DNA of 64,000 nucleotides from NCBI GenBank assembly GCA_016764435.1, contig JAESRX010000007.1, positions 179,545-243,544 of the forward strand, written 5' to 3'. Below, piece after piece: positions 38,492 through 48,743 of the stretch (within the stretch, counting starts at the first letter, position 1; each line of letters opens with the position of its first letter). A model generated the notes under the pieces. The model was given only the letters and a program-made list of their open reading frames with translations. It had not been told where the DNA came from and made no database searches. The stretch comes from Flavobacteriaceae bacterium. GTDB lineage: Bacteria > Bacteroidota > Bacteroidia > Flavobacteriales > Flavobacteriaceae. A program made the position numbers and the translations under genes.

Positions 38492-40449
38492 AATTTGAAA
38501 TATTTTAGGATAAGCATTTCAAAAAACAAAAATACTACAGATAAACCTAAAAACCATTTAAAAAGCCAATTGATTTTCTGATTTTCTATAAGGTGTTGAT
38601 TCACAGCTGATATATTGTTCCCCAAGTGTATGTTCTCTGGAAGGTTTTGGATGTTTTCAAGGAGCGTATAGCTTAAATCACTTTCTGTTTTGGAGTAATT
38701 AAAAGCCAATTCTCCATAATGATGTAGGGGGGATTCTAACTTGAAATTTCCACTTTTCACAGGTTTATCGGTAAGTTTCAAGCTTACTTTCTTCGCATAG
38801 CGTTGTTGCAAAGGGATAAAGTCTTCTTTTTTATTGGAGAGGCTTAAAATTTCATTACTATTTAATGAAATAGCGAAGTCTATAGGTGTGTTATTTTTAT
38901 TTCCGAGGGTATAATATAGTTTAGGAATATTATAACTTTGCCTTCCTATGTTGTAAAATAAAGGGACAATCAGGGAAGATTGTTGCAAGTTTGTTGCCTG
39001 TTCATTTAAAGGAGAAGCATACAAGTAGATAGTACCTTGCTTCCATTTATAAGACGATACAAAAGAAGTATTGTTTGCGAGTCCTACTATTTGAATTCCT
39101 TTTTTACCCCTATGATTGTATACTGTGTATACAGTCGGATATTGAAAATTTGAGACACGTTTTTTGAATACGTTTTTTAAAAGTGGATGTTCATAGTTAA
39201 TATCCGTAATTTTCAATTCTTTCTTTTTAGGCGCTTCTAAACTTCCTAAGTCTACTTGTTGAAATAATTTATTATAGGAGTTGATGTTGGAGTTCATCGC
39301 GGGGATGATGGTGAGACTTCCTCCTTTTTTCACAAAATCGATTAGCGGCGGGATTAAAGGGCTCGGGATGGTTTTAATTTCGTGTAAAATGATACTGTGT
39401 TGCTCGCTTATTAGATTGTAGGCCAATTCCTGTACGCTGGATTGTTTAAAATTAAATTCGTCATTGGTATATATTCGTGACAGGTAATTTCCATTTTCTC
39501 CGATACTTAAGATATTTATTTTTGCTGGTTTTTGGAGGTTAAAATAGAACGTATTATCAAATGATAATGCAGGATCATTTAGATGTACTTCTCCTTTGAA
39601 GTTATGATTAAATGTGATTGGGAATCTGATTTCTTGCTGGTGTTTTTTGTCAAATTTAACACTTGTTTTCCCCATTAATCGCGTGTTATTAAATAAAGAA
39701 ACGGCTGTTTCATTCCCCAGTTCTTGACTGTGAACGATCACACCTAGGATTATCGTCGAGAGTGTTTTTTCGGCGATAAAAACACTGTCTATAGAAGTGT
39801 TACTCCTAGTTTTAGGAAGCGTTTGTATACAGGTATATTGGATCCGAGAACTTTTATCAAAGAAATCAAGGTTAAAATCCTTATGGGTTTGAAAGTCAGA
39901 GATAAGGAGAACATTAATATGTACGGAAGGCTTGTCTTTTGTTAATTGGTTGATCTTTAATAGTAATATTTTAAAATCCAGTGTTTTTGGGCTGTAGTTT
40001 ACATTGAGGAGTGTTTTTTTTAAGACTTCGTATGAGAGGTTTTTATAGCTGTTTTCATTAGTTATAAAAGAAACGATTTCATTTTTAGGTAAGGATTTTA
40101 ATAGGTCTTGGATTGCACGTTGTAGTAATTCACCTTCGTTTCCCTTTGCTTGCATGCTGTAGGAATTGTCTAAGTAAATAACGGTGTGGTGTTTAGTTCC
40201 CTTACTGAAATTAGCGACAAAAGGCTGGGAAAAGGAAACAATTAAACAGGATAACGCTATTAGTCGAGTGGCTAAGATGAGCCATTTTTTAATACGGGCA
40301 CTTTTTCGTGACTGTTGTGCTAATTTTTTTAAGAATTGTACATTGGTAAAAGGTGTTTTTTTAAACCGTTGTAATTGAAATAAATGGACAATTATAGGGA
40401 TGATTAAAAAAAATAAGGCGTACAGAATTTCAGGATGCTTTAATTGCAT
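38488..40449 (-). CDS. BatA/VWA-domain membrane protein
   Basis: 653 aa. N-terminal MQLKHPEILYALFFLIIPIIVHLFQLQRFKKTPFTNVQFLK, VWA-like TVIYLDNSYSMQAKG, C-terminal TM. Confidence 0.9.
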   Translation of the reverse strand: MQLKHPEILYALFFLIIPIIVHLFQLQRFKKTPFTNVQFLKKLAQQSRKSARIKKWLILATRLIALSCLIVSFSQPFVANFSKGTKHHTVIYLDNSYSMQAKGNEGELLQRAIQDLLKSLPKNEIVSFITNENSYKNLSYEVLKKTLLNVNYSPKTLDFKILLLKINQLTKDKPSVHINVLLISDFQTHKDFNLDFFDKSSRIQYTCIQTLPKTRSNTSIDSVFIAEKTLSTIILGVIVHSQELGNETAVSLFNNTRLMGKTSVKFDKKHQQEIRFPITFNHNFKGEVHLNDPALSFDNTFYFNLQKPAKINILSIGENGNYLSRIYTNDEFNFKQSSVQELAYNLISEQHSIILHEIKTIPSPLIPPLIDFVKKGGSLTIIPAMNSNINSYNKLFQQVDLGSLEAPKKKELKITDINYEHPLLKNVFKKRVSNFQYPTVYTVYNHRGKKGIQIVGLANNTSFVSSYKWKQGTIYLYASPLNEQATNLQQSSLIVPLFYNIGRQSYNIPKLYYTLGNKNNTPIDFAISLNSNEILSLSNKKEDFIPLQQRYAKKVSLKLTDKPVKSGNFKLESPLHHYGELAFNYSKTESDLSYTLLENIQNLPENIHLGNNISAVNQHLIENQKINWLFKWFLGLSVVFLFFEMLILKYFKL

Positions 40450-40698
40450 ATAGAGGTGTTTTACTTAGACTAGCTGTTCAAATATAGCTAAAAGGATTTA
40501 ATATAAATAGGTCTACGTAAAAAAGATGTAAAATGGCCTCCTTAACTTTTTTAATACGTGTTTAATTCTTTGAAAATCACCATTTATTGAATGGTATTAA
40601 CAGTTATTTAGATGCGTTTTCAGAAAGGAAATAGACAATGTAAGTTTGACGGTTTTTAGTCAAAGGAATGAAGTAAAAAAAGTATCTTATTATAAAGC

Positions 40699-40735
40699 AA
40701 CTAGCTCTTTGTCCCATCGGTGTAAAGAGCTAGTT
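40699..40735. terminator. Hairpin terminator
   Basis: aactagctcttt-gtcccatcggtgt-aaagagctagtt, 12-bp perfect arms. Confidence 0.75.
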
Positions 40736-40745
40736 ATTTAGCGTG

Positions 40746-41501
40746 CTATTTCATTTCAAAATAAGCTTTCAAAATTCCAGCTGCATATAAGCTGGCAACT
40801 TCTTTTGCGAATTTAGGAAAATCTAAGGTTGCGTTGTCATTGGCTTTATCAGAGATGGTTCTGATAATAGAAAATGGGATGTTGTATTCATAACACACTT
40901 GTGCTACGGCAGCTCCTTCCATTTCTACACATTGTGCTTGTGGAATTTCACGTAATAATTCATTTATTTTAGCACTACTAGAAATAAATTGATCGCCACT
41001 CAAGATAGTTCCAATACGGGCTTTCGGCTGTTCTAGCTTAAATGTCGCAATGGTACTACTGTCTATATGTTGTTTAAATTCCGCTAGGAATGTTTCCGTT
41101 GCTTTTAATAAATCTTCACTGAAAGCCGTGTTAATTGCGGCTTTGTTTAAAAGCGGGATGTGAAATTTCGGAAATAGGGGACTCGCATCCAAATCGTGTT
41201 GGAAGAGGTCATGTCCGACTATAATATCTCCAATATTTAAATCGCTTTGTAAGCCACCTGCAACTCCTGTGAAAATAAGTTCGGTTAGGTTATAATCGTT
41301 TATAAGCTGGGTGCTAGTCATGGTGGAAGCTACTTTTCCCCATCTAGAAAAAACCAAGACTACTTCCTTATTGAATAAGGTTCCTGTATAATAGGTGCGT
41401 TGTCCTTTGGTGGTTTCTATTACGTTTGTCAATTGCTTTAATAAAGCGTCAATTTCATCGTGCATCGCACTTAAAATTCCTATTCTTGGGGTGGTATCCA
41501 T
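40746..41501 (-). CDS. mtnN: 5'-methylthioadenosine/S-adenosylhomocysteine nucleosidase family protein
   Basis: 251 aa. IGILSAMHDEIDALLKQL, FTGVAGGLQSDLNIGDIIVG, ILSGDQFISS, CVEMEGAAVAQVCYEYNIPFSIIRTISDKAN. Confidence 0.92.
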   Translation of the reverse strand: MDTTPRIGILSAMHDEIDALLKQLTNVIETTKGQRTYYTGTLFNKEVVLVFSRWGKVASTMTSTQLINDYNLTELIFTGVAGGLQSDLNIGDIIVGHDLFQHDLDASPLFPKFHIPLLNKAAINTAFSEDLLKATETFLAEFKQHIDSSTIATFKLEQPKARIGTILSGDQFISSSAKINELLREIPQAQCVEMEGAAVAQVCYEYNIPFSIIRTISDKANDNATLDFPKFAKEVASLYAAGILKAYFEMK

Positions 41502-41502
41502 A

Positions 41503-42165
41503 TTATTTAATAATTAAACCGTCTTTCATTACTAATTTCCTGTCTGCCATGTCTGCCAAGGCTTGATTGTGGGTTACGATTACAAATGTTTGCCCAAATT
41601 TATCACGAAGTGTGAAAAATAATTCATGCAAGGTTTTAGCGGCATCGGTATCTAAATTCCCACTAGGTTCATCAGCAAATATAACTTCGGGATTGTTTAC
41701 GAGTGCTCGTGCCACGGCAACACGCTGTTGTTCTCCTCCAGATAATTCACTTGGTTTGTGATGCAAGCGATGGGATAACCCTAAAAAAATCAATAATTCT
41801 AAGGCTCTTTCTTCGGCTTCTTTCTTTGATTTTTTTGCTATAAAAGCAGGAATACATACGTTCTCTAATGCGGTGAATTCCGGTAATAATTGATGAAATT
41901 GGAAAATGAACCCGATGTGCTTATTCCTAAACGCAGAAATGTCTTTATCGCTGAGGTTTACGATGTTTTTACCGTTTAACCTTATGGTAGCACCTTTCTC
42001 AGAGGTTGGTTTGTCTAAGGTTCCTAAAATTTGTAGAAGTGTTGTCTTTCCAGCTCCCGAAGGTCCTACAATGGCAACGATTTCTCCTTTTTTAATATGT
42101 AAATCTACTCCTTTTAGGACTTCTAAGTCACCGTAAAACTTGTGTAAATTGCTTGCTTTTATCAT
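41503..42165 (-). CDS. ABC transporter ATP-binding protein (LolD-like)
   Basis: 220 aa. [59 protein letters not shown]. Confidence 0.95.
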   Translation of the reverse strand: MIKASNLHKFYGDLEVLKGVDLHIKKGEIVAIVGPSGAGKTTLLQILGTLDKPTSEKGATIRLNGKNIVNLSDKDISAFRNKHIGFIFQFHQLLPEFTALENVCIPAFIAKKSKKEAEERALELLIFLGLSHRLHHKPSELSGGEQQRVAVARALVNNPEVIFADEPSGNLDTDAAKTLHELFFTLRDKFGQTFVIVTHNQALADMADRKLVMKDGLIIK

Positions 42166-42205
42166 AGTCTTCTAAAAAAAACGAAAGTACTCATTTTATC
42201 AGTTA

Positions 42206-44617
42206 TTAAATCCAGTTTTTAAGATTATTGTAATCTAAATAGTAAATACATTTTAGCGATACAATGTTCTTCATGGGTTCGTCAAATAAGTTTTTTAAAT
42301 TATCTCCGAATTTTAAATCGGATAAATTATCGCTCTTAAATAAGGAGTTTCTATAGATGGCAGTCAATTGACTTCCTGGAGCAAATTCCCAAGAATAACT
42401 CAAGTCAAAATTCCAGATATTATAGTTAATGTCTAAATTTTCGGAATAAGAATGGCTGTCTAAGTGTCCTTTGTCATTTAATTTATAAAAATCATCCTGG
42501 AAGGTTACAGGAGACCAATACTGCCTAAATGTAAGGTTTAATCCAGATTTAACACTGAAATTATAACTTGCAGCTAAGCTGTTTATCACGCTTTTAGAAT
42601 CTCTTATTCCAAAGATAATATCACCGTTACTTAAAGAACTTGCATAGGCTTCAGAGTGGATTGTTTTCTTAAATTTCAAGCTGTATTTTACTTGAAGTTT
42701 GTCGTTAAATCGATACCGTGGTTTTAGTCCAAACCAATATCCTTTTTCATTAATGTCCGGTCTTAAAAGTCCTCCGGTGTTTATGTCAAAAGCAAATTGT
42801 TTTCGGTAATCTGAAGAGTACCATATACTGAGTCTTCCGACTGTTTCTTGTACGATATAGCGTGTGAAATCTCCGGTACGAGGTTCATAAAAATCTTTGA
42901 TAGGCCCCGCTTTCATAAAAAAGTTGATCCCTACATTGTTTCGATTAGTAGTGTTTCCCCAAAATCCAACTCCAATGGACGTATCTGTATACGTATTTGG
43001 ATTGTCGATATAATTAACGTCTCCCCATAGGTTTATTCTATAATTGTCAAACATTCCTTTTGGTTTGAAAATACGGTAGGAATAGCGTCCATAAAAAGTG
43101 TTGTAATTATTTTTACGGTTGTATCCTAGGTCATTTATCTCGTAGTTACTATTGACTTTTTTTCCTCCAATTTTATATTGATGGTTACCACTAGATTTCC
43201 CTATATTCAAGTCTGCAAATAAGCCTGTACTGGTCGTTCCATTTTCTCGGATATTACTCATTTTAAAACTCCCATCTATAAAGTGGGTGTTTTTTTTATT
43301 TAAGATATTAAATAAAACCGCGGTTACATTAGCATCTCTAAAATGGCCTTCTCTCGTTACATTAGTGTTTACTAAGGAGACAGAGGAAGTTTTATTAAAT
43401 TGTTGGTCTATGACTAGGACATTGTAGTTGGTGAAAGGTTCTGTGATAATTTTACGGACCTCTTTAGTGGTTAAGTTTGTAATCTGTGCGTAGGTTTTTT
43501 CGGTAATAGCATTGAAAATCCCAATTCCTAAATTTCCCTTCGTACGTCCTGAAATCTTTATGGCATTGAGCATGTCTACTTTAGCAGGGTTGTCTATGGT
43601 TTCGTTTTCTCCTAGCAGATCTGCCGCGTCATAATAACCCGTGGGTTTATTCCCAATTCTACGTGAATAAAAGAGCTTTCCTTTTCCAAATAATTCAGTT
43701 CCTTCTGTGAAAAAGGAGCGCTGTTCCGAATAGCGTTGTTCAAAGGGGCCTAGGTTTAATACGACATCGTCATAGCCTGTTTGTCCAAAATCTGGAATGA
43801 GAGTGGCGTCCAGGGTAAAGCTTTCGTTAATTCCGTATTTTAAATCCATCCCAACACTGTAATTTGTGTCAGATGTGCCATCAAAAGAGGTGTTTGTAAT
43901 GGATGCGTAGGGAGAAAAACTCAAGCGAATAGGTGGTTTTATATTACTTATTCCCGTTATTTCTCCGGAAAATTGGGTGACTAAACTAGCGCTTTTATCA
44001 ATGTAGTTCCAAGTGAATTCCTGATTGGTACTTTGTATTTTACGATGGATATTGATTCCCCAGGTATGGGTGTTTGTATTTGAAAAACGAAGTGCTGCGT
44101 AGGGTATTTTCATTTCCACTGTCCAGCTATCATCATTTAATTGTACCGCACTTTCCCAAACAGCGTTCCAGCTCCAATCTGCTCCTTTAGAACTTATTTT
44201 AGCATCTCCTTGGCTTCCCGCACTGGTCACTAGAAAACTGGTGTCGTTTTGTCCATCGTTATTTGGATTGATGCTGATTTTGAAAAAATCTGCATTTCCT
44301 AAATTATCCCTGTTGGTTTCTTGGGTAGGAATACTACCGGGATTAGCATCGTACATGATCGCAGCAAAATAGATAGCCTCATCATCATACGCGATATTAA
44401 CAACGGTTTTTTTATCGGTTTCTGGATCTCCATCTCCAGGTTTAAACATGACAAAGTCTTTGGCTTGGTCAGCGCCTAGCCAAAAGGATTCATCTAGCTT
44501 TCCATCGATGACTGGAGCTTGTTGAATACGTGTTGCATGTACGGATTTTTTTTTAATGATTTGAGCATGAAGTGAACATGTAAAAATAAACGCAACAAGC
44601 ATCGGTAAAATTTTCAT
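42206..44617 (-). CDS. DUF5916 protein with CBM9-like N-terminal domain, outer-membrane associated
   Basis: 803 aa. Signal peptide, IDGKLDESFWLGADQAKDFVMFKPGDGDP, FGQTGYDDVVLNLGPFEQRYSEQRSFFTEGTELF, beta-barrel-like C-terminus. Confidence 0.92.
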   Translation of the reverse strand: MKILPMLVAFIFTCSLHAQIIKKKSVHATRIQQAPVIDGKLDESFWLGADQAKDFVMFKPGDGDPETDKKTVVNIAYDDEAIYFAAIMYDANPGSIPTQETNRDNLGNADFFKISINPNNDGQNDTSFLVTSAGSQGDAKISSKGADWSWNAVWESAVQLNDDSWTVEMKIPYAALRFSNTNTHTWGINIHRKIQSTNQEFTWNYIDKSASLVTQFSGEITGISNIKPPIRLSFSPYASITNTSFDGTSDTNYSVGMDLKYGINESFTLDATLIPDFGQTGYDDVVLNLGPFEQRYSEQRSFFTEGTELFGKGKLFYSRRIGNKPTGYYDAADLLGENETIDNPAKVDMLNAIKISGRTKGNLGIGIFNAITEKTYAQITNLTTKEVRKIITEPFTNYNVLVIDQQFNKTSSVSLVNTNVTREGHFRDANVTAVLFNILNKKNTHFIDGSFKMSNIRENGTTSTGLFADLNIGKSSGNHQYKIGGKKVNSNYEINDLGYNRKNNYNTFYGRYSYRIFKPKGMFDNYRINLWGDVNYIDNPNTYTDTSIGVGFWGNTTNRNNVGINFFMKAGPIKDFYEPRTGDFTRYIVQETVGRLSIWYSSDYRKQFAFDINTGGLLRPDINEKGYWFGLKPRYRFNDKLQVKYSLKFKKTIHSEAYASSLSNGDIIFGIRDSKSVINSLAASYNFSVKSGLNLTFRQYWSPVTFQDDFYKLNDKGHLDSHSYSENLDINYNIWNFDLSYSWEFAPGSQLTAIYRNSLFKSDNLSDLKFGDNLKNLFDEPMKNIVSLKCIYYLDYNNLKNWI

Positions 44618-44798
44618 GAGTTTTTTTAAAGGCTAAATTATTAAGGAAATATCGGATGAGCTCCTAATTAATTGTTAAATCACAGTAAAGACCATGAAAA
44701 AGTAGATTTGTTACAATTATGATAAATATTTCGAAAAAAAATTAAAGTTTACACTAGGATTGTTACATTTGTGTTTATAATAGCAAAATTGACTCTAA

Positions 44799-45995
44799 AT
44801 GAATTTACACGAATATCAAGGAAAAGAATTGCTGAATAGTTTTGGCGTTCGTATCCAACGCGGAATTGTTGCTGACAGTTCTGAAAAAGCCGTTGCGGCT
44901 GCAAAACAATTAACGGAAGATACAGGTACCGGATGGTGGGTAGTAAAAGCTCAAATCCATGCAGGTGGTCGTGGAAAAGGTGGGGGTGTTAGGTTGGGCA
45001 AAAGCCTAGAAGAAATTGCCTCTATTTCTAGTGACATTCTTGGAATGATGTTAATTACTCCTCAAACACCACCAGAAGGGAAGTTTGTGAACCAAGTATT
45101 GGTAGCAGAAGATGTGTATTATCCGGGTGAGAATGACCCTGAGGAATATTATATGTCAGTTTTATTAAATCGTGCAACGAGTAAAAATATGATTATGTAT
45201 TCTACCGAAGGAGGTATGGATATTGAGGCAGTGGCTGAAAACACACCGCATCTAATTTTTACGGAAGAGATTGATCCTTTATTAGGATTGTTGCCTTTTC
45301 AAGCGCGTAAAATAGCATTTAACCTTGGATTGTCTGGAGGAGCAATGAAAGAAATGGTGAAGTTTGTGACTTCATTATATACAGCCTATGTAAAATCGGA
45401 TGCTTCTTTATTCGAAATTAATCCAGTATTAAAAACGTCGGATGATAAGATTTTAGCAGTGGATGCTAAGGTTTCGTTAGATGATAGTGCTTTGTTCCGT
45501 CATAAAGACTTGGCTGCATTGCGTGATTTACGTGAAGAAAATGCGATTGAAGTAGAAGCCAATGAAGCAGGGTTAAATTATGTAGATTTAGATGGGAATG
45601 TTGGATGTATGGTAAACGGAGCTGGATTGGCGATGAGTACTATGGATTTAATTAAGCAATCTGGAGGAGAACCAGCAAACTTTTTAGACGTTGGTGGTAC
45701 TGCAGATGCAAAACGTGTAGAATTAGCCTTTAGATTGATTTTAAGAGATCCTAATGTAAAAGCTATTTTAGTAAATATCTTTGGAGGTATTGTGCGTTGT
45801 GACCGTGTTGCTCAAGGGGTAATTGATGCCTTTAAAAACATGGGTGATGCGATTAAAGTACCTATTATTGTTCGTTTACAAGGAACAAATGCAGTAGAAG
45901 CAAAACAGTTATTGGATGATAGTGGAGTGGATTTAATTTCCGCGACTGAATTTCAAGAAGCCGCTGATAAAGTACAGGAAGTATTGTCTAAATAA
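44799..45995 (+). CDS. sucC: Succinyl-CoA synthetase (ADP-forming) subunit beta
   Basis: 398 aa. MNLHEYQGKELL, KAQIHAGGRGKGGGVRLG, VNIFGGIVRCDRVAQGVI. Confidence 0.98.
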   Translation: MNLHEYQGKELLNSFGVRIQRGIVADSSEKAVAAAKQLTEDTGTGWWVVKAQIHAGGRGKGGGVRLGKSLEEIASISSDILGMMLITPQTPPEGKFVNQVLVAEDVYYPGENDPEEYYMSVLLNRATSKNMIMYSTEGGMDIEAVAENTPHLIFTEEIDPLLGLLPFQARKIAFNLGLSGGAMKEMVKFVTSLYTAYVKSDASLFEINPVLKTSDDKILAVDAKVSLDDSALFRHKDLAALRDLREENAIEVEANEAGLNYVDLDGNVGCMVNGAGLAMSTMDLIKQSGGEPANFLDVGGTADAKRVELAFRLILRDPNVKAILVNIFGGIVRCDRVAQGVIDAFKNMGDAIKVPIIVRLQGTNAVEAKQLLDDSGVDLISATEFQEAADKVQEVLSK

Positions 45996-46014
45996 GACAA
46001 ATTACATATTTAAT

Positions 46015-46051
46015 AAAAGTCAAACTTGTGTACTGCATGAGTTTGGCTTTT
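46015..46051 (+). terminator. Hairpin terminator after sucC
   Basis: aaaagtcaaact...agtttggctttttttt. Confidence 0.7.
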
Positions 46052-46401
46052 TTTTGTTTTAACGAGCGTCAGTACATAGGACTTAGGATACTGCGGGGTG
46101 ATATTTATTTCTTGAAGTTGGATCCAAGAATTAGGATTTAGGACTTGGGATTCCGGAGTAAGAAGAAGGTTTAAGAAGGTTGCATAAATAAGGAGGTGAT
46201 GTTGTTTTTTTTCATTGGTCAAGAGGTCCGGATTCTTAGGTCAAATTTAAGCAATGTCAATCAGCCCAGATTTCTGTATTAAGTAGTCTAGTGTCCATTC
46301 TAAATAATCCTCATCTCAATTCTCAAAGCTAATTTCTCATTTCAATGCAAAAAAAAAGCCCTAAAATTAATTAGAGCCTTTATAATGGATTTTAAAACTG
46401 T

Positions 46402-46815
46402 TTAGATGTCATCGAAACTTACGTCTGTGAAACTAGTAGAGTCTGCTGTTTCTAGCACTTCTTCAGTTTGTTTTTTGTAGTCTTTCTGATGTCTTTCAGA
46501 GATAACTTCGGAACCTTTTTCATTGATGATAAAATCAGTAGCAGCCGTTAACATTTCTCTGAACTCAGTAAAGTCTTCTTTATATAAATATATCTTATGT
46601 TTTTTATAATGGAAAGATCCATCATCATGAGTAAATTTCTTACTCTCAGTTACTGTTAGGTAATAATCATCAGCCTTCGTAGCCCTTACATCAAAAAAGT
46701 AAGTTCTTCTTCCTGCTCTTAGAACTTGAGAAAAAATCTCCTCTTGCTCCATATGTTCTTTTTCGCTCATAATATTAGGTCTGTTAAATAAATCAATTAG
46801 GTTAGATTGAGTCAC
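46402..46815 (-). CDS. DUF3276 (PUR-alpha-like) protein
   Basis: 137 aa. EIFSQVLRAGRRTYFFDVRATKADDYYLTVTESKKFTHDDGSFHYKKHKIYLYKEDFTEFREML. Confidence 0.93.
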   Translation of the reverse strand: MTQSNLIDLFNRPNIMSEKEHMEQEEIFSQVLRAGRRTYFFDVRATKADDYYLTVTESKKFTHDDGSFHYKKHKIYLYKEDFTEFREMLTAATDFIINEKGSEVISERHQKDYKKQTEEVLETADSTSFTDVSFDDI

Positions 46816-46838
46816 AAATCTAACGAAAAAATATTTAA

Positions 46839-48593
46839 TTACTCTTCTTTTTCTAAAAGTTGTTGTTCATATAAATTTTTGTAGTATCCATCAGTGTTTA
46901 GTAGTTGACTGTGAGATCCTTGTTGTAGTATTTCACCCTGTTCTAGCACTATGATTAGGGATGCGTTTTTTAAAGAAGAGATTCGGTGGCTCACGATTAA
47001 GGTTGTTTTATGCTGACTAACGGTATATAAGTTCCTCAATATGATTTCTTCTGTTTTTGTGTCTACGGCAGATAAACAATCATCAAAAATAAGTATTTCA
47101 GGATCCTTTATGAGTGCTCTTGCTATGGATACACGTTGTTTTTGACCTCCTGAGAGGGTGACACCTCTTTCACCGATAAATGTGTTATAACCGTTTTTAA
47201 ATGCAATAATATTTTCATGTATGTATGCATTCTTGGCGGCGTCCTCTATGTCTTGATCAGAGGCGTTTTCTAGACCGAAACTAATATTGGTTTTAATGGT
47301 GTCAGAAAACAAAAAAGAATCCTGTGGAACCACTCCTATTTGTTCTCTGAGTGAATTTAGGTTTACTTGTTTAATGGGGCGTTTGTCTATGTAGATAGTT
47401 CCATGAGATACATCATAGCTACGTGTAATTAAATTAATCAGTGTAGATTTTCCGGAGCCAGTTTTTCCTAAGATACCTATAGTTTGTCCTTTTTCAATGT
47501 GTAGGTTGATGTTCTTAAGCGCCGTGATATTTGTGTCATCATAGGTGAAACTGACATTTCTAAATTCAATTTCGCCCTTTAAGTCATGTTCTTCAATAGC
47601 CGTATTTACGATTTCTGGAGTATGTTTTAAAAATTCGTTAATTCTGTTTTGCGAAGCCTCGGCTTGTTGAATAATGGAAGTTACCCATCCTACGACGGCC
47701 ACAGGCCATGTAAGCATGTTTACATACATGATAAACTCAGCAATCACACCAATGGTTATTTCACCAGCAATGTATCGTAAGCCTCCTACATAAATCACTA
47801 AAATATTACTTAGTCCGATCAGTAAAATCATTAGGGGAAAAAAGAGGGCTTGTGCTTTGAATAAATTAATGTTTTTATTCTTGGTTTCCTCGGTGAGTGC
47901 TACAAATTCTGAGATTGATTTTTCTTCAATTCCGTAGGATTTTAAAATACTAATTCCAGAAAATGTTTCTTGTGCATTGGTGGTTAATTTGGATAAATAT
48001 TGTTGCACAACAGTACTTCTCGAGTAAATGACCCTACTTAAAATGTAAATAGATAGGGAGAGTAGTGGTAGAGGAAGTAAGGTGTAGCCTGTTAAAACAA
48101 CATCTATTTCTAACATCTTAACGATCGCGACTATGAAAAGCATCAGCATATTAATGGTGTACATTAATGCAGGACCAAAATACATACGTACTTTACTCAC
48201 ATCTTCGCTAATTCGATTCATTAAATCTCCCGTGCTGTTTTTTTTATAAAAATTAACACTGAGCTTCTGGTATTGGTCGTAGATTTCGTTCTTTAAATCA
48301 AATTCTATGAGTCGAGAAGTCACAATTATTAGTTGACGCATTAGGAAAGTAAAGCCTCCGGCTAATAAAGTGGCGCCTATAATCAGAAGTATGTTCGTAA
48401 GCAGGTCTTCTTTTACAAGGTCCATGTCCGAGATAACTCCTGTACGATAGGCGTCAGCCATGTCTATAGATTTTCTGATTAAAGGAGGAACTAATAGGGA
48501 TAAATACTTGGAACAAGCGGTTATAAAGAGCCCGAGTAATAAGCGATATTTATATTTATAAAAATATTTATTTAGGTATTGTAGTGCTTTCAT
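46839..48593 (-). CDS. ABC transporter, fused permease/ATP-binding protein
   Basis: 584 aa. LGKTGSGKSTLINLITRSYD, VTLSGGQKQRVSIARALIKDPEILIFDDCLSAVDT. Confidence 0.95.
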   Translation of the reverse strand: MKALQYLNKYFYKYKYRLLLGLFITACSKYLSLLVPPLIRKSIDMADAYRTGVISDMDLVKEDLLTNILLIIGATLLAGGFTFLMRQLIIVTSRLIEFDLKNEIYDQYQKLSVNFYKKNSTGDLMNRISEDVSKVRMYFGPALMYTINMLMLFIVAIVKMLEIDVVLTGYTLLPLPLLSLSIYILSRVIYSRSTVVQQYLSKLTTNAQETFSGISILKSYGIEEKSISEFVALTEETKNKNINLFKAQALFFPLMILLIGLSNILVIYVGGLRYIAGEITIGVIAEFIMYVNMLTWPVAVVGWVTSIIQQAEASQNRINEFLKHTPEIVNTAIEEHDLKGEIEFRNVSFTYDDTNITALKNINLHIEKGQTIGILGKTGSGKSTLINLITRSYDVSHGTIYIDKRPIKQVNLNSLREQIGVVPQDSFLFSDTIKTNISFGLENASDQDIEDAAKNAYIHENIIAFKNGYNTFIGERGVTLSGGQKQRVSIARALIKDPEILIFDDCLSAVDTKTEEIILRNLYTVSQHKTTLIVSHRISSLKNASLIIVLEQGEILQQGSHSQLLNTDGYYKNLYEQQLLEKEE

Positions 48594-48743
48594 TTAGTCG
48601 GCGTCGTATCAATTTATTTAAGGGACGAATATACGCGTTTTATCACGAATCAAATAAGTTTTAAAATACATTTAATTCTAATAAAATAATAGTACTTTTG
48701 CCAAAAATTAAGACTAACAATTAGTTTCAAAAAAGTTCTTTAG

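Noticed and set aside
46010-46222. 70-aa minus-strand ORF
   Set aside because: Covers the sucC terminator hairpin and degenerate repeat DNA; no protein-like features.
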